From positions 1 to 21,085 of the IMG/VR virus record IMGVR_UViG_3300021962_000773: 21,085 bases of DNA, one strand, 5' to 3'. A program made the translations under genes and the position numbers. Numbering within the stretch: the first letter of the stretch is position 1; each line of letters starts with the position of its first letter. Positions 1 to 6,559 of the stretch are shown piece after piece. The notes below the pieces were generated by a model. That model was not told where the DNA came from. It saw nothing but the letters and a program-made list of their open reading frames with translations, and made no database searches. Source of the DNA: a virus.

Positions 1-366
1 TTCTATATCGATCATTTCTTTAATCGTGATAGCACTGAGAAAATCGTTGATATGATCTATCGCGTCGTTGGTACATCTACACCTGAAGAAATTAGAATCC
101 GATTCAATCAAAATCTTGATTTGATGTTGTTGCATTACAATACTATTCCAGATGCAATTCAAAAACAAATTTACAAGCAAGTTGAATCTGACCTAGGTAA
201 ATTGCCAAACTCATCTAAATTGGTAAAGATGGAATACATTCTTGAAGGAACTGAGTGGATGAAACAATCTACTGGTACACCAGCAGGATACGATCCATTT
301 GCAAATCTAAATATTTCAGAAACAAAGAAGGAGCAAGACAGTAAAATAACTAACGAATTATTCTAA
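1..366 (+). CDS. C-terminal part of unrecognised protein (5' truncated by window)
   Basis: The frame is open from base 1, so the ATG at 52 is probably internal and the gene begins outside the window. The visible 121 residues are mostly helical and charged, with an aromatic start (FYIDHFF), a segment IVDMIYRVVG, and a low-complexity hydrophilic tail ending ITNELF. I do not recognise the family. The neighbour 130 nt downstream looks like T4 gp62, whose partner gene 44 lies just upstream in T4, so I compared this C-terminus with gp44 and found no convincing match. It reads in the same direction as everything downstream, and a 40-residue ORF starts 3 nt after its stop, consistent with co-transcription. 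Confidence 0.75.
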   Translation, partial: FYIDHFFNRDSTEKIVDMIYRVVGTSTPEEIRIRFNQNLDLMLLHYNTIPDAIQKQIYKQVESDLGKLPNSSKLVKMEYILEGTEWMKQSTGTPAGYDPFANLNISETKKEQDSKITNELF

Positions 367-369
367 TAT

Positions 370-492
370 ATGAAAATGAAATTAATTGTAAAAGAAGGAA
401 CTTACGAGGCAGATTCTTTATTCAATCTAATCATTGAAGTACTAAAGCATAGATTTTGGCATTTACGTACTCATGGAAAATGGATGGATTAA
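370..492 (+). CDS. small hypothetical protein, 40 aa
   Basis: A short ORF that fills the gap between two larger genes. It begins MKMKLIVKEGTYEADSLF and ends HLRTHGKWMD. The start follows the previous stop with the spacing TAA-TAT-ATG, which is seen again in this window at 14750-14756, and its stop lies 4 nt before the next ATG. Residues 14-30 form a likely amphipathic helix and the end is rich in His and Trp. No family is recognised. The tight fit between neighbours supports translation; the short length is the main doubt. Confidence 0.5.
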   Translation: MKMKLIVKEGTYEADSLFNLIIEVLKHRFWHLRTHGKWMD

Positions 493-496
493 ATAA

Positions 497-931
497 TTGA
501 ATATGTTAGATGAAACCAAACTATTTGACTTTGTAAAGTTAATGTTTACAAAGCCAAAAGAATATAGGGCTGTGAAACAGCATAATAAGAAGAGACATCA
601 ATTTATGATCAATCGATTCTTTGCAATTAAGTTTCCAGCAAATGCACAGTTATTTAATCTCAATGGTATCAATCCAATCGCAGTGATTGATAGTTGGCAA
701 TTGGTTGCCCAAAGATTTAATGGTGTGCCAGGCTGGATCTATACTAAAACTAAAAAATCTACATCGGCAAATGCTGATAAATCCAAATATATACCAAGTG
801 ATGAAGCTATCAAACTCTTTATGGATAAGAACGAGATTGGTAAGCGAGAATATAAAGAGCTTGAAAAATTTGCTAAAGCTGATTTATATAAATCATTACA
901 ATCGATCGAAAGATCAATTCAAGTATATTAA
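497..931 (+). CDS. gp62-like DNA polymerase clamp-loader small subunit
   Basis: The 144-residue protein aligns by eye with remembered T4 gp62, the small clamp-loader subunit that works with the gp44 ATPase to load the gp45 sliding clamp. Shared features, in order, are an N-terminal helix LFDFVKLMFTKP, the block QFMINRFFAIKFP with a following LNGIN (T4: KFMVENALSQFP then AMN), an IYTKTKK basic stretch (T4: GKWAK), and a C-terminal helix after SDEAIKLF. T4 gp62 is 187 residues, so this version is shorter, lacking mainly N-terminal residues. It lies in a run of short genes just before the structural block. Clamp-loader function is inferred from this weak alignment and could be wrong; the gene itself is secure. 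HHpred against PDB entry 3U60 would settle it. Confidence 0.6.
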   Translation: MNMLDETKLFDFVKLMFTKPKEYRAVKQHNKKRHQFMINRFFAIKFPANAQLFNLNGINPIAVIDSWQLVAQRFNGVPGWIYTKTKKSTSANADKSKYIPSDEAIKLFMDKNEIGKREYKELEKFAKADLYKSLQSIERSIQVY

Positions 932-948
932 TTCAGTAAATCTATACA

Positions 949-1596
949 ATGGATTTTAATCAACTACCGACCGCAATCGATATTAATCTATACAAATATA
1001 ATTATTTAGATAATCAAATTTGGACCAGATTAAAGAACGATACCGACATAATTGAAATTAGTGATGATAGTATTATTGCGAGCCGCGAGCAGGTATTAGC
1101 GCTGCTCGATGTGTACTATTCACGAGATATTAATAAGATTAAATCCATTGGCGCCGAGTTTCTACACAAAGAAGTAACAACACCGTGGTTTTTATACCAT
1201 GCGTGCAACGAGATGATCTATCTCAAGTTTATTAAGTTCACACTCAATACCGATAAGCAGTACACCAGAATGATCGAGATTGACGGAGAGAAGATGGTTA
1301 AGTTCGACTTTAAAATCCTATCAATGACCGTTAATCTATTTGATTTCTTCACACAATCTGAGTTGAAAAAGGTCAATAAAGTTTTGATTGAACTGGGACT
1401 ATTTGAAGAGGATACGCCATACTCTAGATTAAAGATTGATAATTTTTTAGATACAATCGAGGCATATATTAATGACGTCGATAATTTTGAAGATACTAAT
1501 AATCAAGTAGTTGACCTTTTAGTTTCATTTATGGATCTAATTGACCCAAAAATAGATCGAGACAATCCACTAGTTCTCTTTGTTACTGACTATTGA
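949..1596 (+). CDS. hypothetical protein, 215 aa
   Basis: A solid ORF 17 nt after the gp62-like gene. It is acidic and probably globular, with no membrane segment or signal peptide. Visible stretches are an N-terminal NLYKYNYLDNQIW, a central TTPWFLYHACNEMIYLKFIKF rich in aromatics, and an Asp-rich C-terminal third (YINDVDNFEDTNNQ, then FMDLIDPKIDRDN). I do not recognise a family. It is the last gene before an AT-rich hairpin at 1599-1627, so it probably closes the upstream transcription unit. Its position before the neck/terminase block gives no firm clue to its role. Confidence 0.8.
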   Translation: MDFNQLPTAIDINLYKYNYLDNQIWTRLKNDTDIIEISDDSIIASREQVLALLDVYYSRDINKIKSIGAEFLHKEVTTPWFLYHACNEMIYLKFIKFTLNTDKQYTRMIEIDGEKMVKFDFKILSMTVNLFDFFTQSELKKVNKVLIELGLFEEDTPYSRLKIDNFLDTIEAYINDVDNFEDTNNQVVDLLVSFMDLIDPKIDRDNPLVLFVTDY

Positions 1597-1598
1597 TT

Positions 1599-1627
1599 TA
1601 TTTTATCTGAATATATAAGATAAAATA
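1599..1627 (+). terminator. AT-rich 10-bp hairpin overlapping a late-promoter-like box
   Basis: TATTTTATCT (1599-1608) is a perfect inverted repeat of AGATAAAATA (1618-1627), with a 9-nt loop GAATATATA. It starts 2 nt after the stop at 1596. No T-tract follows, so it may be an RNA-end stabiliser or weak terminator rather than a canonical intrinsic terminator. The ATATATAA box thought to be promoter-like lies in the loop and right arm. Confidence 0.45.
1609..1625 (+). promoter_or_regulatory. late-promoter-like box GAATATATAAGATAAAA
   Basis: It belongs to a set of similar A/T boxes (core GATATATAA) found 24-40 nt before starts of structural genes here. The core begins about 29 nt before the ATG at 1639. 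It resembles the T4 late promoter TATAAATA in composition and position. It partly coincides with a hairpin. Confidence 0.45.
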
Positions 1628-1638
1628 GATTAACATAC

Positions 1639-2040
1639 ATGCAATTATTTAGCAATTTTGGTAAAAGAGAAGGTTTAGTATATCTCATCGTATTTTTATG
1701 GGTAGTTATGGGAGTACTTGCAGCATGGAAGGGTGCTGACTTTGCGGATCTAGCAATTTACTTCGGATCTCTTACGGCGTATGCAGCAACATATATTTGG
1801 GCTGAAAGTAAGCGCCCAAGTCAGAAAACAAGCATATTCAAATCTGGCCCAAACTCAAGAAGAGAAATAATGATTTATGTTGTGGTTGCACTCTGGATGA
1901 TTGCCGGTGTTGCAGCAATTTGGTATTTGGCCAACCTAGAATCCTTAGCAATGTACTTCGTTTCATTAACAGGTTTTGTTGCATCTTGGATTGCAGGCGA
2001 AGTTTATACACCACAGGATAAAATTAATAAAAAGGAATAA
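1639..2040 (+). CDS. membrane protein made of a tandem 65-residue duplication
   Basis: The 133-residue protein has four predicted membrane segments (roughly residues 13-30, 36-54, 78-96 and 102-120) arranged as two copies of one unit. Copy 1 (about 10-56) and copy 2 (about 75-121) align without gaps at an offset of exactly 65: RE, Y15/Y80, LW 20-21/85-86, G25/G90, W30/W95, YF 41-42/106-107, SLT 44-46/109-111 and E56/E121 all coincide. A basic Ser/Pro linker (KRPSQKTSIFKSG) joins them and the tail is basic. It stands directly before the neck gene, whose ATG follows after 2 nt. A holin or other lysis/envelope role is possible, but nothing specific shows it. Confidence 0.85.
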   Translation: MQLFSNFGKREGLVYLIVFLWVVMGVLAAWKGADFADLAIYFGSLTAYAATYIWAESKRPSQKTSIFKSGPNSRREIMIYVVVALWMIAGVAAIWYLANLESLAMYFVSLTGFVASWIAGEVYTPQDKINKKE

Positions 2041-2042
2041 TA

Positions 2043-3992
2043 ATGGTAACTGGATACACAGCAAATGAGTACGGCGATTATTTAATTGCATCCCTTAAAG
2101 ATCCATATTACAATACAATTAAAGTATTGGATTGGACCATTGTTGCGGGTGTGCAGAATACCAAAACGGTTGGAAAATTAAATGTAACTGCTGGATCATC
2201 TACAATCTTTGGAAGATTCACCGATTTTAGTCAATTTGTAGTTGGCGATGAAATTATTATTGGAAATACACTATTTGAAATCTCAGCGATTAATTCTCCA
2301 ATTGAATTAGAAGTAACAGTCGCACCTGAATTTTCAACAACTGAAATCGAATTCTATATTCCAGTTAACTCATCAAACTATTTTGATTACGAATATAGAT
2401 GGTCGAACAATGGCACTCAATTTTCAGAATTTAGAACATTAAACAAGGGTCTTGCGTTTGGAGATCTTTTAGGATTAACATTTGATCCAACAAAACCGTT
2501 ATGGTTAGATATTAAAGCTGAAGTAGCTGCGCTTTCACAAGCACATACAATTTCACTAATTTCAGTTACATTTACATTAGAAACCGAGGCTGGTACAATT
2601 GAAAGTTGCCCGCAGTTTTGTACTGAATGTACAGATCCATTTGCAATGAATGGTTGTGCTAATATTGAAGTTTCTTGCGATGCAAACCTATTTAATCCAT
2701 ACAATTTAAATAAGAGCACTACAATCTACAAACAGATCGTTGGAATGGTTAGCGATATCTTTGGTCACCAAGTTCAATACTTTAGAACCGAGCCAGATAT
2801 GCGAACTGAGGACGTTCATTTGATGGAGTATTCATTACACAATGTGGTTGCAAAACAAAACATTAAGATCTTGGTGCCAGATAATGAGTTCCCAGAAGAA
2901 GCGGCAACATTCGATATTTTCGGTATGGAATTTGCAGAGTTTGAGGTTCATATCACCGCTGAGGAATTTGAGAAAGTATTTGGATACGGTAAAAAGCCAC
3001 GCAATAAAGACTATATGTACATTCCACTTATTAATAGAATGTATGAGGTAAACACGGTTGCAATTGCTGATGAGTTTAATCAAACCAACTCTTATTGGAG
3101 AGTTATGTTAACCAAATACCAAGAAAGAACATCAGTTATTAAAGGTCAATTTGAGGTTGAGACCGACACATTGACAACTGGCGTTGAAGAAATATTTGGA
3201 GAGAGACAAAAGCAGGAACAGGTTAAAGATACAAACCCAGTACAATTCCAATCAGTTTCTACATCGTACCGTGATGGAATTAGAGGGTTTGTTGATCGAG
3301 CACTAAGCATTGTTGATTATGATCTAAAGAATAGATGGACTGTTGTTAGTAAAAACTACTATGATTTAACAAAGTTAAATACACAAAGTACTGGGGTTGA
3401 ATATTCAATTCAATCTAAATTAGCAACCGGAGATAATATGGCAATCACACTTTGGTTTGCCCCGCAATTCCAATCGACCGATACGAATGAGTACGTTTTA
3501 TTTGGTGACTTAGCTGCTCTTGGTGGATTCAAATTATTTGTATCAAACACTAAGTTTAGAATCAATGTCGCTGGCAATGATTATGAATTTACACATGGAG
3601 TTACCCTGCAAAAAGGAGAATGGTATGGTTTAGTATTAAACTTTAACAATATGTTCTTACAACTTGCGCTTTCATTATACAGATTAGATCTAAATAATAA
3701 TAGAGGAATGACGCCAGGTAGCAGACCACAAGACAACAATAATAATCTAATTGAAGAATACAGCGGTTTGTTATCAATTGGACAACCTATTGTTTGGGAT
3801 TCTGGCTCAAATTATCACCTTCGCGGAAATAAAACATATATGACAAACATTAGAGTGTTTACAAATGTTGTAGAATATGAACAACACCATAATGTATTGA
3901 ATCAATATGTAGTTAGAGACAATCAATTAGCAATTCTTATAGATAATTCTATCCCAAGTTTAGGATATCAGCGTTTCAAGAACGCCAGATAA
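2043..3992 (+). CDS. gp14-like neck protein with extra N-terminal and LamG-like domains
   Basis: Three parts are visible in 649 residues. Residues 1-185 are beta-rich and unrecognised. A Cys-rich linker follows (C189, C193, C196, C205, C212). Residues about 228-365 match the pattern I know from T4 neck protein gp14: helical start, then VGMVSDIFGHQVQYF, an FGMEF/EVHIT strand region, and DYMYIPLINRMYEV. The C-terminal ~190 residues (about 462-620: TLWFAPQF, KLFVSN, FRINV, KGEWYGLVLNF, LSLYRLD) look like a LamG/concanavalin-type jelly roll. T4 gp14 is only 256 residues and joins head to tail after DNA packaging. Position immediately before gp16-gp17-gp18-gp19 fits the T4 order 13-14-15-16-17-18-19. 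The extra domains could form collar or whisker-like decoration; that is inference. Confidence 0.65.
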   Translation: MVTGYTANEYGDYLIASLKDPYYNTIKVLDWTIVAGVQNTKTVGKLNVTAGSSTIFGRFTDFSQFVVGDEIIIGNTLFEISAINSPIELEVTVAPEFSTTEIEFYIPVNSSNYFDYEYRWSNNGTQFSEFRTLNKGLAFGDLLGLTFDPTKPLWLDIKAEVAALSQAHTISLISVTFTLETEAGTIESCPQFCTECTDPFAMNGCANIEVSCDANLFNPYNLNKSTTIYKQIVGMVSDIFGHQVQYFRTEPDMRTEDVHLMEYSLHNVVAKQNIKILVPDNEFPEEAATFDIFGMEFAEFEVHITAEEFEKVFGYGKKPRNKDYMYIPLINRMYEVNTVAIADEFNQTNSYWRVMLTKYQERTSVIKGQFEVETDTLTTGVEEIFGERQKQEQVKDTNPVQFQSVSTSYRDGIRGFVDRALSIVDYDLKNRWTVVSKNYYDLTKLNTQSTGVEYSIQSKLATGDNMAITLWFAPQFQSTDTNEYVLFGDLAALGGFKLFVSNTKFRINVAGNDYEFTHGVTLQKGEWYGLVLNFNNMFLQLALSLYRLDLNNNRGMTPGSRPQDNNNNLIEEYSGLLSIGQPIVWDSGSNYHLRGNKTYMTNIRVFTNVVEYEQHHNVLNQYVVRDNQLAILIDNSIPSLGYQRFKNAR

Positions 3993-3997
3993 AACCG

Positions 3998-4016
3998 GGA
4001 TAAATAATCTATAATA
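3998..4016 (+). promoter_or_regulatory. late-promoter-like box GGATAAATAATCTATAATA
   Basis: It lies in the 36-nt gap between the neck gene and the small terminase gene, about 30 nt before the ATG at 4029. GATAAATA differs by one base from the T4 late box TATAAATA. The leader TTAACATTT before the ATG is A/T-rich without a Shine-Dalgarno sequence, as for the other late genes here. Confidence 0.5.
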
Positions 4017-4028
4017 AAATTAACATTT

Positions 4029-4673
4029 ATGTCAAACGATAAGAAAAGCATAAAATCACAGGCTGAAGACATTAGAAAAGAATTAGATGATTTGATTGGA
4101 AGTAATGATCCAATTGAAGATGTGATTGATACAGATCCTGCGCTACCGGCTAAAAACGATACCCCAGCGCTTCCATCATACGGTCAATTAAAAACTAATT
4201 CAACAACAAAGGCCCAAAAGACCATTACGAGCTTAATGAAATTCTATCTTGATGAAGAAATCATTGAGCGCGATGAATATATTCAGGCTAAAAAGAAGAT
4301 TGATGAAATGACAATGTCTTCATTAATCTATCAATTACAGGCCGGTGAAAGAGCACTTACAACCCTACTGGAAGCAATTGAAGACGGTGATGTTGCCCCA
4401 AGAATGTTTGAAGTTCTGGCAACTCTTCAAAAATCAATGTTGGATATTATTAAGTCACAAACAATGTACTTAATGGCAGCGGAAGAGGGTGCTAAGCGTA
4501 TTGCAAGAGATATTGAAATCTATCGCAAGAGGGATGATATTAGAGAGATTGAAGCAGCTTCAGGTGGGGCACCAGTTGGAGACATGGTTCAAAGAGGTAC
4601 TAAAGACTTGATGAGAATGATTAGAAATGGCATCAACGATAATGAAATCGAGGATGTAGAAATCACAGAATAA
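4029..4673 (+). CDS. 16: small terminase subunit (gp16-like)
   Basis: The small terminase recognises DNA and regulates the large packaging motor. This protein has 214 residues (T4 gp16: 164). The first ~65 residues are acidic and probably disordered (VIDTDPALPAKND). A central helical hairpin follows (about 70-165: FYLDEEIIERDEYIQAKKKIDEM, then ALTTLLEAIEDGD and ATLQKSMLDIIKSQTMYLMAAEEGAKRIARDIEIY), typical of the oligomerising coiled coil of gp16 proteins. The C-terminus is acidic and may contact the large subunit. No sequence signature is decisive; the call rests on helical architecture and on its place 1 nt before an unmistakable large terminase. Confidence 0.8.
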   Translation: MSNDKKSIKSQAEDIRKELDDLIGSNDPIEDVIDTDPALPAKNDTPALPSYGQLKTNSTTKAQKTITSLMKFYLDEEIIERDEYIQAKKKIDEMTMSSLIYQLQAGERALTTLLEAIEDGDVAPRMFEVLATLQKSMLDIIKSQTMYLMAAEEGAKRIARDIEIYRKRDDIREIEAASGGAPVGDMVQRGTKDLMRMIRNGINDNEIEDVEITE

Positions 4674-4674
4674 T

Positions 4675-6501
4675 ATGTCAGATTACGTAGGAGATAATCG
4701 TTGGATTCCAAAGGGTGAATCTGTTGAAGATTCAGCTAAATTAATTTGGTCAACAAAAAGCATAAATGAGCTTGTTCTAGCACTGGATCGAGGATACAGA
4801 CCTTCGGTCCCAATGCCGTTTTATGAGGGCAAGCAATTCTTACGTCGCGGAAATATTGTATTTGAATATACTGAAGAAGAGATTGCAGAATTGGCAAGAT
4901 GCGCTAATGATATCGTATATTTTGCTGAAAAGTACGCGGTGGTAATGACCGATAACGGTATTCAAAAGGTTAAACTAAGGGACTATCAAAAGGATTTACT
5001 TAGATCCTTTCAAGATAATAGATTCAACGTTGTTCTTGCATCCAGACAGATGGGTAAGACCGTAACAGCGTCAATCTTTAATGCTTGGTACTTAACATTC
5101 AACTACGATAAGACCACACTCTTACTTGCTAACAAATCTGAATCAACTAAAGAGATTATTGACAAGGCAAAAGTTGTAATTGAAAACCTGCCATTCTTTA
5201 TGAAGCCAGGTATTATCAAGTACGACGTTATGAACGTTCGATCTGACAATGGATGTCGTTTGATTGGACAATCAACCACCGCAAAATCAGGTATTGGTTT
5301 TACAATTCACAACCTATATCTGGACGAGTTTGCGCACGTTCACCCAACTATTGTGGATTCTTTCTATGAGAACGTTTATCCAACCCTCTCAGCATCTAAG
5401 ATATCACGTATCAACATTACTTCTACCCCTAATGGTTTCAATAAGTTCTATGAAATCTATGCAGAGGCTGAAAAAGGCAATAACGAATATAAAGCGACCA
5501 GAATTGATTGGTGGCAACACCCAGATCGAGACGATGCTTGGTACAAGAGAGAATTAGCAAACCTAGGTTCAGAAGAAGGATTCAACCGCCAATATGGTAA
5601 CGAATTTACAAGTTCATCGTCCCTACTATTAAGCCCAGGTACGATGAAGCAAATCAGACAAAGTGCCAAGAAATTTGAGTGGTATGATTTTGAAGAGTTT
5701 GATAATATCCACATCGATACAAAAGGATATTTAGCGTTCCATCCTGATTTTGATCCAGAAGAAGCTGGCAGTAGCGGCAGATACTATTTATTTTCTGTAG
5801 ATATTGCCGAAGGAAATGGTGGAGACAGCTCAGTTATTAATATCTTTGAAGTTGAACCAATGGAAGATAAAGACATTGAAAACTTTGTCAGTCCAGGTGC
5901 GATGTATGACTTCTTTAAATTGAATCAAATCGGAGTGTTTCGTAGTAATGAACACCCGATTGAAGATTTTGCAAAGATCCTATATACTTTAGCAATTGAC
6001 ATTTTTAATTCTGAAAATACAAAATTAATCATTGAATACAACACATACGGCAGTATCTTAATCAAGTATTTAAGCACGGTTTTTCCAGGTCGTAACGACT
6101 TTGAGGATGAAATGATCTTGAGATTCAAGCACAGACACGATGCTAGAACCTTGAATCCAGGTATTCGTTTAAAGAGCGATAATAAGTCAGTATTCTGCCA
6201 AAACTTCAAAAAGCAGATCGAATTGAATCGTATCAAGATTAATGATATCGAAACAGTGCAGGAGGCCAGCCTATTTGGAGTGTTAAGAAATGGAAGTTAC
6301 GGCGCACAAATGGGACATGATGATACAATCATGACGGCGATTATTGCAACTGAATTTTTTGGAACAACCGATTACGCAGATTATGTCGAAGAATTATTAG
6401 ACATCATTGAGCCAGAAAAGTTTGAACTAATGGAAAAGATCCTATATAAAGATAGTGATATTCAAGGTGATTTACAATATGATATTTATGACCTCTTATA
6501 A
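4675..6501 (+). CDS. 17: large terminase subunit: packaging ATPase and nuclease (gp17)
   Basis: This motor pumps DNA into the prohead and cuts the concatemer. Its 608 residues match T4 gp17 (610). The ATPase half shows an adenine-binding Q (YQKDLL, about 104-109), Walker A SRQMGKT (123-129), Walker B LYLDEF with the catalytic Glu following Asp (214-219), and coupling motif TSTPNG (249-254). The RNase H-type nuclease half has the expected acidic triad in FSVDIAEG (D376), LIIEYNTYG (E454) and GHDDT (D549/D550). The ending FFGTTDYADYVEELLD resembles the gp17 C-terminal region. Start ATG 4675 follows the gp16 stop after 1 nt. All key residues are present, so the protein should be active. Confidence 0.97.
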   Translation: MSDYVGDNRWIPKGESVEDSAKLIWSTKSINELVLALDRGYRPSVPMPFYEGKQFLRRGNIVFEYTEEEIAELARCANDIVYFAEKYAVVMTDNGIQKVKLRDYQKDLLRSFQDNRFNVVLASRQMGKTVTASIFNAWYLTFNYDKTTLLLANKSESTKEIIDKAKVVIENLPFFMKPGIIKYDVMNVRSDNGCRLIGQSTTAKSGIGFTIHNLYLDEFAHVHPTIVDSFYENVYPTLSASKISRINITSTPNGFNKFYEIYAEAEKGNNEYKATRIDWWQHPDRDDAWYKRELANLGSEEGFNRQYGNEFTSSSSLLLSPGTMKQIRQSAKKFEWYDFEEFDNIHIDTKGYLAFHPDFDPEEAGSSGRYYLFSVDIAEGNGGDSSVINIFEVEPMEDKDIENFVSPGAMYDFFKLNQIGVFRSNEHPIEDFAKILYTLAIDIFNSENTKLIIEYNTYGSILIKYLSTVFPGRNDFEDEMILRFKHRHDARTLNPGIRLKSDNKSVFCQNFKKQIELNRIKINDIETVQEASLFGVLRNGSYGAQMGHDDTIMTAIIATEFFGTTDYADYVEELLDIIEPEKFELMEKILYKDSDIQGDLQYDIYDLL

Positions 6502-6504
6502 ATA
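6497..6504 (+). promoter_or_regulatory. exact T4 late-promoter octamer TATAAATA
   Basis: The octamer overlaps the stop codon of the large terminase gene, 56 nt before the tail sheath start. It equals the T4 late -10 consensus, but in this AT-rich genome it could arise by chance; the GATATATAA box 25 nt downstream is the better candidate. Confidence 0.3.
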
Positions 6505-6520
6505 AAGTCAAGAATATTTT

Positions 6521-6535
6521 GGATATATAATAAAA
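6521..6535 (+). promoter_or_regulatory. late-promoter-like box GGATATATAATAAAA before tail sheath
   Basis: It sits in the 58-nt gap before the sheath gene, starting 39 nt upstream of its ATG. It shares GATATATAA exactly with the boxes before the tail tube gene (8882) and the tape-measure gene (10954). A strong late promoter is expected for the sheath, one of the most abundant virion proteins. Confidence 0.6.
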
Positions 6536-6559
6536 GCAAAAAAATAAAAATATAATATT

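Noticed and set aside
1-366. C-terminus of a gp44-like clamp-loader ATPase
   Set aside because: Position before the gp62-like gene suggested it, but the visible 121 residues do not follow the T4 gp44 C-terminal sequence in motif or spacing.
687-959. 90-codon + strand ORF overlapping the gp62-like gene
   Set aside because: It lies in another frame of the gp62-like gene and its translation is low-complexity Asn/Leu/Lys with no start signal.
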